DNA of 64,000 bases, taken from assembly GCA_031556065.1 (NCBI GenBank), contig JAVBTR010000055.1:11828-75827 (forward strand), read 5' to 3'. The stretch is from JAVBTR01 sp031556065 (GTDB taxonomy: Bacteria; Bacillota; Clostridia; Christensenellales; Aristaeellaceae). The position numbers were made by a program, and so were the translations under genes. Each line of letters begins with the position of its first letter. Position 1 is the stretch's first letter. Shown one piece after another: positions 7,339-16,896 of the stretch. Below the pieces are notes generated by a model. That model saw only the letters and a list, made by a program, of their open reading frames with translations, had not been told where the DNA came from and made no database searches.

Positions 7339-9969
7339 ATGCAGAAAAAGTACGTGTATCTGTTCAAAGAGGGCGACGCCAGCATGAAGAACCTTCTGGG
7401 CGGCAAAGGCGCTAACTTGGCCGAAATGACCAATCTTGGCATGCCTGTTCCCCAGGGTTTTACGGTTTCTACCGAAGCCTGCACCCGCTATTATGAGGAT
7501 GGCAAAGTAATCAGCGCAGATATCGAAGCGCAGATTTACGAAGCCCTTGCCAAGACAGAAGAAATCAGCGGCAAAAAATTTGGCGATATGAACAACCCCT
7601 TCTTGGTTTCTGTTCGTTCCGGCGCCCGTGCCTCTATGCCTGGCATGATGGATACCATCCTGAACCTGGGCTTGAACGACGTAGCCGTACAGGGCTTGGC
7701 CAACCTCACCGGCAATGATCGCTTTGCTTACGACAGCTACCGCCGCTTCATTCAGATGTTCGCGGATGTGGTTATGGAAATCGACAAGTCCAACTTCGAA
7801 GCTCAGCTGGATGCTGTTAAAGCAGAAAAGAACGCCAAATATGATACCGACCTGACTGCCGACGACATGAAAGAAGTTGTGAAGCGCTTTAAGGCCGTTT
7901 ACCTTGAAAAGAAGGGCGAAGAATTCCCGCAGGAGCCCAAAGTACAGCTGATGGAATCCGTGAAGGCTGTTTTCCGTTCCTGGGATAATCCCCGGGCTAT
8001 CTACTACCGCCGCATGAACGACATCCCCGGCGATTGGGGCACTGCCGTTAACGTGCAGAGCATGGTGTTTGGCAACATGGGCAATGACTCCGGTACCGGC
8101 GTTGCGTTCACCCGCAATCCTTCCACCGGCGAAAATTTGCTCTACGGTGAATACCTGATCAATGCCCAGGGCGAAGACGTTGTGGCCGGTATCCGTACCC
8201 CCCAACCCATCTCCACCTTGGAACAGGCGATGCCCGAAGTGTATAAACAGTTCACCTCCATTGCCAAGAACCTTGAAAACCATTATCACGATATGCAGGA
8301 TATGGAGTTCACCATCGAACGTGGCCAGCTCTACATGCTGCAGACCCGTAACGGCAAGCGTACCGCCGCTGCTGCGCTGAAAATTGCTGTTGATTTGGTT
8401 GCTGAAGGCCAGCTCACTGAAAAGGAAGCTGTTCTGAAGGTAGAACCCAAGCAGCTGGATACTTTGCTTCACCCCAACTTTGACTCAGCTGCCCTGAAGG
8501 CCGCTACTGTCATCGCTAAGGGTCTGCCCGCTTCTCCCGGTGCGGCTGCTGGCGCTGTGTACTTCACCGCTGAGGCTGCTGCCGAAGCTGGCAAAGCTGG
8601 CAAAGCTGCCATTCTCTGCCGCGAAGAAACCACCCCCGAAGACATCGAGGGCATGGACTTCTCCAAGGGCATTTTGACCGCTCGCGGCGGTATGACCTCT
8701 CACGCCGCCGTTGTGGCCCGTGGCATGGGTCGCGCTGCTGTGGTTGGCTGCGGCGAACTGCATATTAACGAACATGCCAAAACTTTAACCGTTGGCGATA
8801 AAGTCTACCACGAAGGCGATATGCTTTCCTTGGATGGCTCCACCGGTAACGTGTACGAAGGCCTGATCAAGACCGTTGAAGCGGCTGTGACCGGCGACTT
8901 TGCGAAGCTCATGAAGTGGGCCGACGATTACCGCACCCTGAAAGTCCGCACCAATGCTGACACCCCTCGTGACACCGTTGCTGCTGTGAACTTTGGCGCC
9001 GAAGGCATTGGCCTTTGCCGTACCGAGCATATGTTCTTTGAAGCCGATCGTATTGCCGCTGTTCGCGAAATGATCCTGGCCGATACGGAAGCACAGCGCC
9101 GTGTGGCTTTGGACAAGATTCTGCCCATGCAGCAGGGTGATTTCGAAGCCATGTACAAGGCTTTGGAAGGCCGTCCCATGACGGTTCGTTACCTGGATCC
9201 GCCGCTCCACGAATTCCTGCCCCAGAAGGATATGACTGCCGAAATCGAAGCGCTGGCCAAGGAACTGAACACCACCAGCGAAAAGATTATCGCCAAGATC
9301 GATTCCTTGCATGAATTCAACCCCATGATGGGCCATCGCGGCTGCCGTCTGGCGGTTACCTATCCTGAAATCGCTGAAATGCAGACCCGTGCTGTGATGC
9401 AGGCTGCTATCAAGGTGAAGGATGAAACTGGCTACGATATCGTGCCTGAAATCATGATTCCCTTGGTTGGCGCTAAGAAGGAACTGGCCTATGTGAAGAA
9501 GATCGTGACCGATACCATCGCTAAGGTATTTGCAGAAACCAGCAAAGAGATCAAGTACCATATCGGCACCATGATCGAAATTCCCCGTGCTTGCGTCACC
9601 GCCGATGAAATCGCTACAGAAGCAGAATTTTTCTCCTTCGGTACCAACGACTTGACCCAGATGACCTTTGGCTTCAGCCGTGACGATGCTGGCAAGTTCT
9701 TGGATTCCTACTATTCCGCCAAAATCTTCGAATCCGATCCCTTTGCCCGTCTGGACGTGGACGGCGTTGGCACGATGGTTGAACTGGCTGTTAAGCTTGG
9801 CCGTCAGACCCGCCCCGACATCAAGCTGGGCATCTGCGGCGAACACGGCGGCGATCCTTCCACCATCATGTTCTGCCACAAGATCGGCTTGAGCTACGTT
9901 TCCTGCTCGCCCTTCCGTGTGCCGATCGCCCGCTTGGCCGCTGCTCATGCTGCCATTCTCAGCGAATAA
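7339..9969 (+). CDS. ppdK: pyruvate, phosphate dikinase
   Basis: 876 aa enzyme interconverting pyruvate + ATP + Pi and PEP + AMP + PPi. In anaerobes it often runs glycolytically. Domains in order: an N-terminal ATP-grasp domain beginning KYVYLFKEGDASMKNLLGGKG; a swivelling phosphohistidine domain with TARGGMTSHAAVVARGMG (catalytic His455); and a C-terminal PEP/pyruvate barrel with GEGIGLCRTEHMF, FGTNDLTQMTFGFSRDD and GICGEHGGD (catalytic Cys, about residue 833). His455 matches the Clostridium symbiosum numbering. Codon use is strongly biased, as expected for high expression, which explains long antisense frames. Monocistronic, with its own promoter and terminator. Confidence 0.98.
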   Translation: MQKKYVYLFKEGDASMKNLLGGKGANLAEMTNLGMPVPQGFTVSTEACTRYYEDGKVISADIEAQIYEALAKTEEISGKKFGDMNNPFLVSVRSGARASMPGMMDTILNLGLNDVAVQGLANLTGNDRFAYDSYRRFIQMFADVVMEIDKSNFEAQLDAVKAEKNAKYDTDLTADDMKEVVKRFKAVYLEKKGEEFPQEPKVQLMESVKAVFRSWDNPRAIYYRRMNDIPGDWGTAVNVQSMVFGNMGNDSGTGVAFTRNPSTGENLLYGEYLINAQGEDVVAGIRTPQPISTLEQAMPEVYKQFTSIAKNLENHYHDMQDMEFTIERGQLYMLQTRNGKRTAAAALKIAVDLVAEGQLTEKEAVLKVEPKQLDTLLHPNFDSAALKAATVIAKGLPASPGAAAGAVYFTAEAAAEAGKAGKAAILCREETTPEDIEGMDFSKGILTARGGMTSHAAVVARGMGRAAVVGCGELHINEHAKTLTVGDKVYHEGDMLSLDGSTGNVYEGLIKTVEAAVTGDFAKLMKWADDYRTLKVRTNADTPRDTVAAVNFGAEGIGLCRTEHMFFEADRIAAVREMILADTEAQRRVALDKILPMQQGDFEAMYKALEGRPMTVRYLDPPLHEFLPQKDMTAEIEALAKELNTTSEKIIAKIDSLHEFNPMMGHRGCRLAVTYPEIAEMQTRAVMQAAIKVKDETGYDIVPEIMIPLVGAKKELAYVKKIVTDTIAKVFAETSKEIKYHIGTMIEIPRACVTADEIATEAEFFSFGTNDLTQMTFGFSRDDAGKFLDSYYSAKIFESDPFARLDVDGVGTMVELAVKLGRQTRPDIKLGICGEHGGDPSTIMFCHKIGLSYVSCSPFRVPIARLAAAHAAILSE

Positions 9970-9982
9970 TTCTTGGAAATCC

Positions 9983-10015
9983 GCCTCCTGCGCTTTTGTG
10001 CAGGAGGCATTTTTG
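9983..10015 (+). terminator. rho-independent terminator of ppdK
   Basis: GCCTCCTGC pairs with GCAGGAGGC around a short loop (9983-10008), followed by ATTTTTGTTT. Located 14 nt after the ppdK stop. Confidence 0.92.
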
Positions 10016-10022
10016 TTTGTGT

Positions 10023-10051
10023 TTGCAATTTGCGCATGATTACGTTATAAT
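10023..10051 (+). promoter_or_regulatory. sigma-A promoter of darA-holB-ricT
   Basis: TTGCAA (10023-10028), a 17-nt spacer and consensus TATAAT (10046-10051), immediately after the ppdK terminator and about 50 nt before darA. Confidence 0.88.
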
Positions 10052-10101
10052 ATGTATACAATGAAGCATGGAAATGCCATTGTTTAATGGAGGTGGACAA
10101 T

Positions 10102-10431
10102 ATGAAACTTATTATTGCGATCGTTCAGGATGAAGATTCCGGGCGTTTGGTGAATCAATTGATGTCCAGCGGCTATAGCGTAACCAAATTGGCAACCACA
10201 GGCGGCTTTCTGCGGGCCGGCAACACCACTCTTTTGATTGGTGTAGAGGAAGAAAAGTTCCAAGGCGCTATGGATGTAATCGAAAAGATTTGCAAATCCC
10301 GCAAACAGGTGGCTACATCACCTACGTCCATGGCCGGGGTATCCGGTGTATACTCACCCTATCCCATCGAAGTGATGGTGGGTGGTGCAACCATTTTTGT
10401 GTTATCGGTAGATCAGTTCCTAAAGCTGTAA
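10102..10431 (+). CDS. darA: PII-like cyclic-di-AMP receptor DarA
   Basis: 109 aa DUF970/YaaQ-type protein. It has the trimeric PII-like pattern: KLIIAIVQDEDSGRLVNQL, LATTGGFLRAGNTTLLIGVE (the TGGF..GNTT ligand loop) and a C-terminal VGGATIFVL strand. DarA/PstA binds c-di-AMP; its output partner is unknown. The ATG at 10102 has GGAGGTGG directly upstream. Synteny with holB and ricT matches the Bacillus darA-yaaR-holB-yaaT region, with yaaR missing here. Confidence 0.93.
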   Translation: MKLIIAIVQDEDSGRLVNQLMSSGYSVTKLATTGGFLRAGNTTLLIGVEEEKFQGAMDVIEKICKSRKQVATSPTSMAGVSGVYSPYPIEVMVGGATIFVLSVDQFLKL

Positions 10432-10453
10432 ACCCAGGAAAGGTTGAAGTTTA

Positions 10454-11473
10454 TTGCAAAGTGGCGATACCATTATAGATAAGATAGCGCCCGCATTTCA
10501 TGCCTACGAATGTCAGGGCGCACTTTTTCGTGTATTGGTAAACGATTTCATTCAAAATAATGGGGTACATGCCTATGTGATTTCCGGGGAAAAGGGCATT
10601 GGCAAAAAGACCTTGGCCCGCCTATGCGGACAAGCTTTGCTATGTACTGGCGAAAGAAAGCCCTGCGGTAAATGTCCCCAATGTCAGCGCTACCAAAATG
10701 GTACTCACCCGGATGTTTTAATGCTTGCAAGGGAAAAGGATAGGGCCTCTATCGGTGTTGAAGCCATGCGGGAACTGATATCTAAAGTGGGCTGGCATAC
10801 ATATGAAGGCGGAAAGCGCATTGTAATGATCGACGAAGCGGAGCTTTTAACGGTGCAGGCTCAGAATTGCTTTCTTAAGACATTGGAAGAGCCTCTGGCG
10901 GACGTGGTGTTTTTCTTAATTACGAGCGATACCACAGCGCTGCTTCCTACCATTGTATCCCGCTGCCGGGCCTTACGGCTTCATCCCTGGCCGGATGAAT
11001 ATGTTGTAAATATGCTCACTCAAAGCGGCATAGAAGAAACAAAAGCTAAGCCAGCTGCTATGCGTGCGGGTGGAAATCTTCAAAAGGCCGTTGCCTGGGC
11101 TTCGGACTCAGCGCTGATGGAGCTTAGAAATTTCGTTATGCAAAATGTGTTCGCGGTTAAAAGCAAAGGGCAGATACTGGCTATCAGCAATCAGCTTAAA
11201 GATGATAAAGGCCGGGCAACGCAAATTTTGGATACCTTGGAAGGAATGATCCAGGAAATGCTTCTGGTTCAGACCCAATGCTTGCCTCACGGCCTTTTGA
11301 CCGATTACCCAAGCAACTGGCAAGCTTTTGCAATGAAAGCCCGAAGCTGCGATTTTACTCATCTTTTTGAAAGCATCTTAAGGGCCAGAAAGCAAAGAGA
11401 AAATCAAGTGAACTGGCAGGTCGTTTTCGAAACACTGCTTGAAAATATATTGGAGGAAATAAACCAATGGTAA
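10454..11473 (+). CDS. holB: DNA polymerase III, delta-prime subunit
   Basis: 339 aa clamp-loader ATPase-fold subunit. Visible: a P-loop-like GEKGIGKKT, a zinc-binding cysteine group around CTGERKPCGKCPQCQRY, the DEAELLTVQAQNCFLKTLEEP segment and the sensor SRCRALRL. These place it in the HolB/DnaX-like family; the length and the darA/ricT neighbourhood favour delta-prime over tau/gamma. The start is taken as TTG 10454, with AGGAAAGG about 10 nt upstream. The end overlaps the ricT start by 7 nt. Confidence 0.92.
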   Translation: MQSGDTIIDKIAPAFHAYECQGALFRVLVNDFIQNNGVHAYVISGEKGIGKKTLARLCGQALLCTGERKPCGKCPQCQRYQNGTHPDVLMLAREKDRASIGVEAMRELISKVGWHTYEGGKRIVMIDEAELLTVQAQNCFLKTLEEPLADVVFFLITSDTTALLPTIVSRCRALRLHPWPDEYVVNMLTQSGIEETKAKPAAMRAGGNLQKAVAWASDSALMELRNFVMQNVFAVKSKGQILAISNQLKDDKGRATQILDTLEGMIQEMLLVQTQCLPHGLLTDYPSNWQAFAMKARSCDFTHLFESILRARKQRENQVNWQVVFETLLENILEEINQW

Positions 11474-12498
11474 AAGTAATAGGCGTTCGGTTTAAGAACG
11501 CAGGCAAGCTATATTATTTTGATCCAGGCGAACATGAACCGAAAATGGGGGATCACGCTATTGTGGAAACTGTTCGGGGCATGGAAATCGGCGAAGTGAT
11601 GGCTGCGCCTCACGAATTGGAAGACGACCAGATCGTTTCTCCCCTAAAAACCATTATCCGTGTGGCAACAGAACAGGATATCCGCCATGCTCAGGAAAAC
11701 GCAGAAAAGGAAAAGGATGCTTACCGAATCTGCCAGGACAAAATTATCGAGCATGGTCTGGATATGAAACTGGTCAGCGCTGAATACACTTTTGATAACA
11801 GCAAGATTCAGTTCTATTTCACATCCAATGGCCGTGTGGATTTCCGCCAGCTGGTAAAGGATTTGGCGTCTATTTTTAAGACCCGGATCGATTTAAGGCA
11901 AATCGGTGTCCGAGATGAAGCGAAAATGCTGGGTGGCTTAGGCCCCTGCGGCCGCACCATCTGCTGTGGAAGCTTTTTAGGGGATTTTCAGCCTGTTTCC
12001 ATTAAAATGGCCAAGGAGCAAAACCTTTCTTTAAACCCCACCAAGATTTCCGGCGTTTGCGGAAGGCTTATGTGCTGTTTGAAATATGAGCAGGATACCT
12101 ATGAGGCTACCCGCAAAAGGATGCCCAAACCCGGCAAGGAGGTGGAAACTCCAGAAGGCATCGGTATTGTGCAGGATGTAAACGTTATAAAGGAAACGGT
12201 TCGTGTGCGCATCCAAAAAGGGGATTCCAGCGAACAGAAGGATTTCCCTTTGGATGAGGTGCAGCGGCTTCAGCCTGCTCAGCCGGAAAAAAAGGAAAAG
12301 CCCCATAAGCCCAATGCTGAGCAGCCTGCCACTGCAAAGGAACCCATTGCGGTTAAAGAGCCTGCTCTCGCAAAGGAAGCGGCTGCAATAAAAGAAGAGC
12401 CCCCTAAAGAACAAGAAAACGAAAGCGCGTCTGCGGTTTCACCTTGGAAAAAAGCCTTGGAAGATGCCAAGAAAGCGGCGGCGCAAAAGAATAGCTAA
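11467..12498 (+). CDS. ricT: RicT (YaaT), PSP1-domain protein of the Ric complex
   Basis: 343 aa PSP1-domain protein. With RicA and RicF it forms the Fe-S-binding Ric (Y) complex, which in Bacillus supports RNase Y-dependent mRNA maturation and development. The conserved core contains LGGLGPCGRTICCGSFLG and SGVCGRLMCCLKYE, the cysteines implicated in [4Fe-4S] binding. After about residue 270 there is a low-complexity K/E/A/P tail with repeated KEP-like units, longer than in Bacillus YaaT. A RicF-like protein with a Cys-rich tail is encoded at 51475-51879. Confidence 0.93.
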   Translation: MVKVIGVRFKNAGKLYYFDPGEHEPKMGDHAIVETVRGMEIGEVMAAPHELEDDQIVSPLKTIIRVATEQDIRHAQENAEKEKDAYRICQDKIIEHGLDMKLVSAEYTFDNSKIQFYFTSNGRVDFRQLVKDLASIFKTRIDLRQIGVRDEAKMLGGLGPCGRTICCGSFLGDFQPVSIKMAKEQNLSLNPTKISGVCGRLMCCLKYEQDTYEATRKRMPKPGKEVETPEGIGIVQDVNVIKETVRVRIQKGDSSEQKDFPLDEVQRLQPAQPEKKEKPHKPNAEQPATAKEPIAVKEPALAKEAAAIKEEPPKEQENESASAVSPWKKALEDAKKAAAQKNS

Positions 12499-12522
12499 TA
12501 GGTTTTTTAAAGACTTTCATGC

Positions 12523-12551
12523 TTGCAAAATGCCCCATAGCGTGCTATTAT
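12523..12551 (+). promoter_or_regulatory. sigma-A promoter of the small ferredoxin
   Basis: TTGCAA (12523-12528), a 17-nt spacer and TATTAT (12546-12551). A strong AAGGAGGTGA ribosome binding site follows before the start at 12588. Confidence 0.82.
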
Positions 12552-12587
12552 TATACACGCAAACGTATACAAGGAGGTGAAACCACC

Positions 12588-12758
12588 ATGGCATACAAAA
12601 TTACTGATGAATGCATCAGCTGCGGCGCTTGCGAAGCAGAATGCCCCGTTCAGGCAATTTCTGAAGGCGATGGCAAGTACCAGATCGATCCCGAAAAATG
12701 CATCGATTGCGGCGCTTGCTCCGAGGTTTGCCCTGTTCAGGCTCCTGTGCAGGACTAA
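12588..12758 (+). CDS. 2[4Fe-4S] clostridial-type ferredoxin
   Basis: 56 aa soluble low-potential electron carrier. It has two CxxCxxCxxxCP motifs: CISCGACEAECP near the N-terminus and CIDCGACSEVCP near the C-terminus. Size and motif spacing are those of Clostridium pasteurianum-type ferredoxin. It is a plausible electron partner for the hydrogenase at 24593-29587 and for other oxidoreductases. Monocistronic, with its own promoter, a near-perfect Shine-Dalgarno sequence and a strong terminator, which suggests high expression. Confidence 0.97.
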   Translation: MAYKITDECISCGACEAECPVQAISEGDGKYQIDPEKCIDCGACSEVCPVQAPVQD

Positions 12759-12774
12759 TTCAGAAGAACTCATA

Positions 12775-12812
12775 AACCCTCCATTGTTCATGCAATAATG
12801 GAGGGTTTTTCC
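12775..12812 (+). terminator. rho-independent terminator of the ferredoxin gene
   Basis: AACCCTCCATT (12775-12785) pairs with AATGGAGGGTT (12797-12807) and continues into a T-run. Confidence 0.92.
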
Positions 12813-12946
12813 ATGTAGAAAAATGTCATTTTAGCTGTACAACCCTTAAAAAAGATGGTACAATGAGCAAAGTTACAAAAGTGTTAAGCATTGTGAAGGA
12901 AGAATGGCGTAGGTTGTCAAATGAAATGTACGGAGGAAGCTTACCA

Positions 12947-15900
12947 ATGAACTTCAGCAAACAAAAGCAAAAGTTGCTGGCCGTATTATGCGTGGTGTGC
13001 TTAATTCTGACACCTATTTGGGCCTATGCTGCCGATGTGGTGGCAGCCCCGCTGACCACTGCCGGTACCACCAATGGCATGGTGCGGGTATATCTATCGT
13101 CCATCGGTTCAAAAACCACATTAAACCTGACGGTTAACGGCAGTTACAGCATTAATGGCAATGTGAACCAAAGCCTTTCAAGCGGCGAGAAACTGGCTGT
13201 AGCACTGAACACATCCACGGGGAACATTACTTTAACCAAGGGTGGACAAAGCGCCTCCATGGGCACAAGCTTTCAGCTGCGGCGGCATTCCGCTGCCCAA
13301 GCAGGCGGGATTTTAATTGCGGAATCCCTTAACGCTTCAAACCCATACCCTGGAGACATGCTCTTAACGGCGCAAAAATCCGGTTCCGTATACAAGCTTT
13401 ATGCTATTGCCAATGTATTTATTGAAGATTATCTTTATGGTGTGGTGCCCTATGAAATGGGTAACTCTGCCCATGTGGAAGCCTTAAAGGCCCAGGCAGT
13501 AGCCGCGCGCACCTACACACTTAATAAAATGAATACCCGTTCAAGCGCCCTGTACGATGTGGTGGATACCACCAACGATCAGGTCTATCGCGGCACGCCC
13601 AGCGGCAATGCCAACTGCGTAGCAGCGGTGGATGGCACACGGGGTATTATTTCCATGGCGGGCAACAGCCTGGTGGAAACCTACTACACTGCCTCCAACG
13701 GCGGGCAAACAGAAAGCAGCCTCAATGCCTGGGGCAGCGGGCGAACCTATTTAACCGTTAAGGACGATCCTTTCGATCTGGCAAACACCGACGCGGTAGT
13801 AAAAAAGACAACTGTATATGGGGATTTTTCAAATAGCAGCCAAAATACCACTTTAAAAAGCCTTCTTACCAGTAAAGCAAAGACAGCGGCGTCCAGCCTG
13901 GGGTACGATTCTTCCACAGTAAGCATTCAAAGGATTACTTCAGTGGTGCCCCATACGCCCAAGTACGCAAGCCCTAGCGTTTTGTATAGCAATATGGACT
14001 TTTTTGTTACCGCCCAGGCAAAGAAAAGCGGTTCTGTCACAGCCAGTACCATTAACCTTCAATTGACTTTCAGCATTTTTAGCGAGCTTGAAAGCGCCCT
14101 TGGCATGAGCATTAACAGCACGGCCAACGAGCTTTGGAGCGTGACCAAATCCGGCGACAATTTTACGGTTGAAGCCCGCCGCTTCGGCCACGGTATTGGC
14201 CTTAGTCAGCGGGGAGCTATGCAAATGGGCCGCTTGGGATATAATTACGCCGACATTTTAGGTTTTTACTATACCGGCTCCAAGCGGGTACAGTACACCT
14301 TTACCAACACTATTTTATCGCCTATTTCCTCCGGCGGTTCCACCACCATTGTGACACCGGTTGATCCGGCAGAGCTTACTGATGACGAGGCTCCCTGCAC
14401 CGCCACGGTCAGCCTTGTAAACAAACAGGGAAGCTTGGGGATTTATAACGCCGCGGCTACTACTGCCGGTATTATCGGCGCTGTACCCAATGGCGCACCA
14501 GTAAGGGTTTATGCCATTGACGGGGCCTGGTGCTTTATAAGCTATGGCCAGGTTTACGGCTATGCGCAAAAAAGCGGCCTGACTATTAATGGTACGGCAC
14601 CGTTGGCTACAGAGCTTAAGCCCAGCCAGATTTCGGAATACGCGGTGGTGAAAGCCAATGGGTATTTGAATCTGCGGCAAAGCGCTTCTTCCAATGCCGA
14701 TATTTTAGGAACAGCCCCTGAGGGGGCCGTGCTCTCCGTGTTTTCCAAGGAAAGCGGCTGGGCCTATATCCAATATGGCAGCTTGAACGCCTACGCTTCA
14801 ACCAGTTTTTTGACATTCTCTTCCACCTATCCCACGGCTATCAGTAACCCTGACGAAAACCTGGCCACTGTAAATTTAAGCAATGCCGACGATACGGTGA
14901 ACCTGCGCACCGCCGCCTCCCTTAGCGGTGGAATTATTGCCAAACTGCCTCATGGTACAAAGGTGACTGTTGTGAAGAACGATGGTTCCTGGTGCCAAGT
15001 TACCTATAACGGGCAAACCGGGTTTATTATGACAAGCTATCTGCTAATTTCCGGCACAGCGGAACCTGCGCCTACGCCTGAACGCCCAACAGAGCAAACC
15101 TTAACCGCCCAGATCAAAATTGACGGTAATTCGGTTACAATATACAATGAAGGCAATGAGCTGGCCGATATGGTGGGCACCATTGAAAACGGCGCGACCG
15201 TAACGGTGAATGTGTATGGTATGACTTGGTGTCAGGTTCGTTATCTTGAACTAACAGGCTATGTCAAGACCAAGGATTTAAGCTTTGCTGGCAGTTCCCA
15301 AGATCAAACCGGGGAAAAGGCCACAGTGACTACCCAATCAGGCTCGCTGAACCTCCGTTCCAAATCCAGCGCCGGAAGCAGCATTCTTTGCACAGTGCCA
15401 CGGCTTACAGTGCTGTCCGTTTTGCAAAGAGGGGAGACCTGGTGCCAGGTAACCTACAATGGTTTAACCGGCTATGTGATGACCCTGTATTTAACCTTCC
15501 CGGGGGATGCTGTGCCGGTAACGCCTACACCCGCCCCAGGTGAATCCAGTAGCAATCTTACAGCCAAAGTAACAACTGTTTCCGGTTCTCTTAACTTAAG
15601 GGAAGAAGCGGGATCAGGTGCTAAGGTGATAACAACCATTCCCCGGAACGAAACGATCCCGGTTTTAGAAAAGGGCGACCAATGGTGCCAGGTAAGCTAT
15701 GCGGGCTTAACCGGCTATGTGATGACCAGCTTCCTTACCTATATTGAAGCAGAGCCTACACCTACCCCAAGCCCAAGCATCAGCCCGGATTCCCAAGCCA
15801 GTGACGAGCCAACGCCTACGCCAGAAGAAAGCGAAACCCAGGAGCCAACCCCCACCCCTGAAGCGACTCAGGGCCCACAAGCATTATTTGGCACCGTAAC

Positions 15901-16885
15901 AACGGTTTCGGGCTCCCTTAACCTACGGCAAACTGCCTCTACCGGGGCCAAGGTCCTTTGCGTGATCCCCAGGGGCACCAAACTGGCTGTCAAGGAAAAA
16001 ACGGAAGCATGGAGCACGGTTACTTACCGGGGCATGGATGGTTATGTGATGAACACATACCTGACCTTCAGCACCGAAGGGGCCGATCAAGCACCTATAA
16101 GCAATGAAGGTGTGACAGCCACAGTCACCACTGTGTCCGGCGGGCTGAATCTGCGCACCCGTCCCGAATCGGGGAATAACGTGATCCTCTCCATCCCGCG
16201 CCTGAGCCGGATCATTGTCTATGAAAATGGCGTAAAGTGGTGCTATGTGGCATATAACGGTGTTTACGGCTATGTAATGACTTCCTATTTAAGCTTTAGC
16301 CAAGGAGCCGCCGTGGAATCTGTAGCAGGCGAGGGGGCAATCGCCTATGTAAATACCCAAAACGGCGGTAATCTTAATTTCCGCGACGAAGCCAATGGCA
16401 AGGTTATTGGCTCTATCCCTAATAGAACACAGCTTAACGTAATCAGTAAAGGCGCCTCCTGGTGCCAGGTGCAATATCTGGACAGCACCGGATATGTTAT
16501 GACAGCGTATTTGTCCTTCGATGCCTCGCCAACACAAGTTGCTGCGCAAACGAATGAAACAGCGGTTGCGGAAGCCACTGTTGCCCAAGAAGCATCTGTG
16601 CCGACTCAGACCCCTGGACCTACTTCAACCCCGGAACCTACGCAAATCCCTGTGCCCATAGTAGATCCTACGCTCAAAGACGTTCAGGAAGAAATCTATG
16701 TGATGGCCGACCCCAATCTGGATTGGGTAGGGATTTACCGGGAATGCAGCATTGATCCATCCCCTTTGGCAAAAGTTTCTGAACAAGCAATGATTTTGTT
16801 GCAGACTGGCGATAATTGGTGTAAAGTACAGCTAGGAGATATCAAAGGCTATTGTTTAGCCAGTGAACTTGTCATGCCTGAATAG
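12947..16885 (+). CDS. secreted SpoIID-domain protein with about ten SH3b repeats
   Basis: 1312 aa. The start ATG 12947 has GGAGG 10 nt upstream and opens a clear signal peptide (KQKQK, then a hydrophobic run, then AYA-AD). Residues about 80-460 form a SpoIID/LytB-type domain with GVVPYEMGN (candidate catalytic Glu), ALKAQAVAARTY, YYTASNGGQTES and RRFGHGIGLSQRGAMQMG. Then follow about ten bacterial SH3 repeats with a recurring LNLR...WCQVTYNG.TGYVMT pattern, separated by Pro/Thr-rich linkers (around 15730-15890 and 16590-16670). SpoIID enzymes are lytic transglycosylases acting on denuded glycan. This one is more likely a general cell-wall enzyme than the sporulation SpoIID, which is much shorter. 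Confidence 0.88.
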   Translation: MNFSKQKQKLLAVLCVVCLILTPIWAYAADVVAAPLTTAGTTNGMVRVYLSSIGSKTTLNLTVNGSYSINGNVNQSLSSGEKLAVALNTSTGNITLTKGGQSASMGTSFQLRRHSAAQAGGILIAESLNASNPYPGDMLLTAQKSGSVYKLYAIANVFIEDYLYGVVPYEMGNSAHVEALKAQAVAARTYTLNKMNTRSSALYDVVDTTNDQVYRGTPSGNANCVAAVDGTRGIISMAGNSLVETYYTASNGGQTESSLNAWGSGRTYLTVKDDPFDLANTDAVVKKTTVYGDFSNSSQNTTLKSLLTSKAKTAASSLGYDSSTVSIQRITSVVPHTPKYASPSVLYSNMDFFVTAQAKKSGSVTASTINLQLTFSIFSELESALGMSINSTANELWSVTKSGDNFTVEARRFGHGIGLSQRGAMQMGRLGYNYADILGFYYTGSKRVQYTFTNTILSPISSGGSTTIVTPVDPAELTDDEAPCTATVSLVNKQGSLGIYNAAATTAGIIGAVPNGAPVRVYAIDGAWCFISYGQVYGYAQKSGLTINGTAPLATELKPSQISEYAVVKANGYLNLRQSASSNADILGTAPEGAVLSVFSKESGWAYIQYGSLNAYASTSFLTFSSTYPTAISNPDENLATVNLSNADDTVNLRTAASLSGGIIAKLPHGTKVTVVKNDGSWCQVTYNGQTGFIMTSYLLISGTAEPAPTPERPTEQTLTAQIKIDGNSVTIYNEGNELADMVGTIENGATVTVNVYGMTWCQVRYLELTGYVKTKDLSFAGSSQDQTGEKATVTTQSGSLNLRSKSSAGSSILCTVPRLTVLSVLQRGETWCQVTYNGLTGYVMTLYLTFPGDAVPVTPTPAPGESSSNLTAKVTTVSGSLNLREEAGSGAKVITTIPRNETIPVLEKGDQWCQVSYAGLTGYVMTSFLTYIEAEPTPTPSPSISPDSQASDEPTPTPEESETQEPTPTPEATQGPQALFGTVTTVSGSLNLRQTASTGAKVLCVIPRGTKLAVKEKTEAWSTVTYRGMDGYVMNTYLTFSTEGADQAPISNEGVTATVTTVSGGLNLRTRPESGNNVILSIPRLSRIIVYENGVKWCYVAYNGVYGYVMTSYLSFSQGAAVESVAGEGAIAYVNTQNGGNLNFRDEANGKVIGSIPNRTQLNVISKGASWCQVQYLDSTGYVMTAYLSFDASPTQVAAQTNETAVAEATVAQEASVPTQTPGPTSTPEPTQIPVPIVDPTLKDVQEEIYVMADPNLDWVGIYRECSIDPSPLAKVSEQAMILLQTGDNWCKVQLGDIKGYCLASELVMPE

Positions 16886-16896
16886 GAGGGTGACAT

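Noticed and set aside
7228..8472. 414-aa antisense open frame opposite ppdK
   Set aside because: Shadow of the strongly codon-biased ppdK gene. No ribosome binding site, no recognisable domain, and it covers the ppdK promoter region.
8785..9948. 387-aa antisense open frame opposite ppdK
   Set aside because: Same cause: codon bias of ppdK leaves the complementary frame open. The His/Gln/Phe-rich composition is not protein-like.
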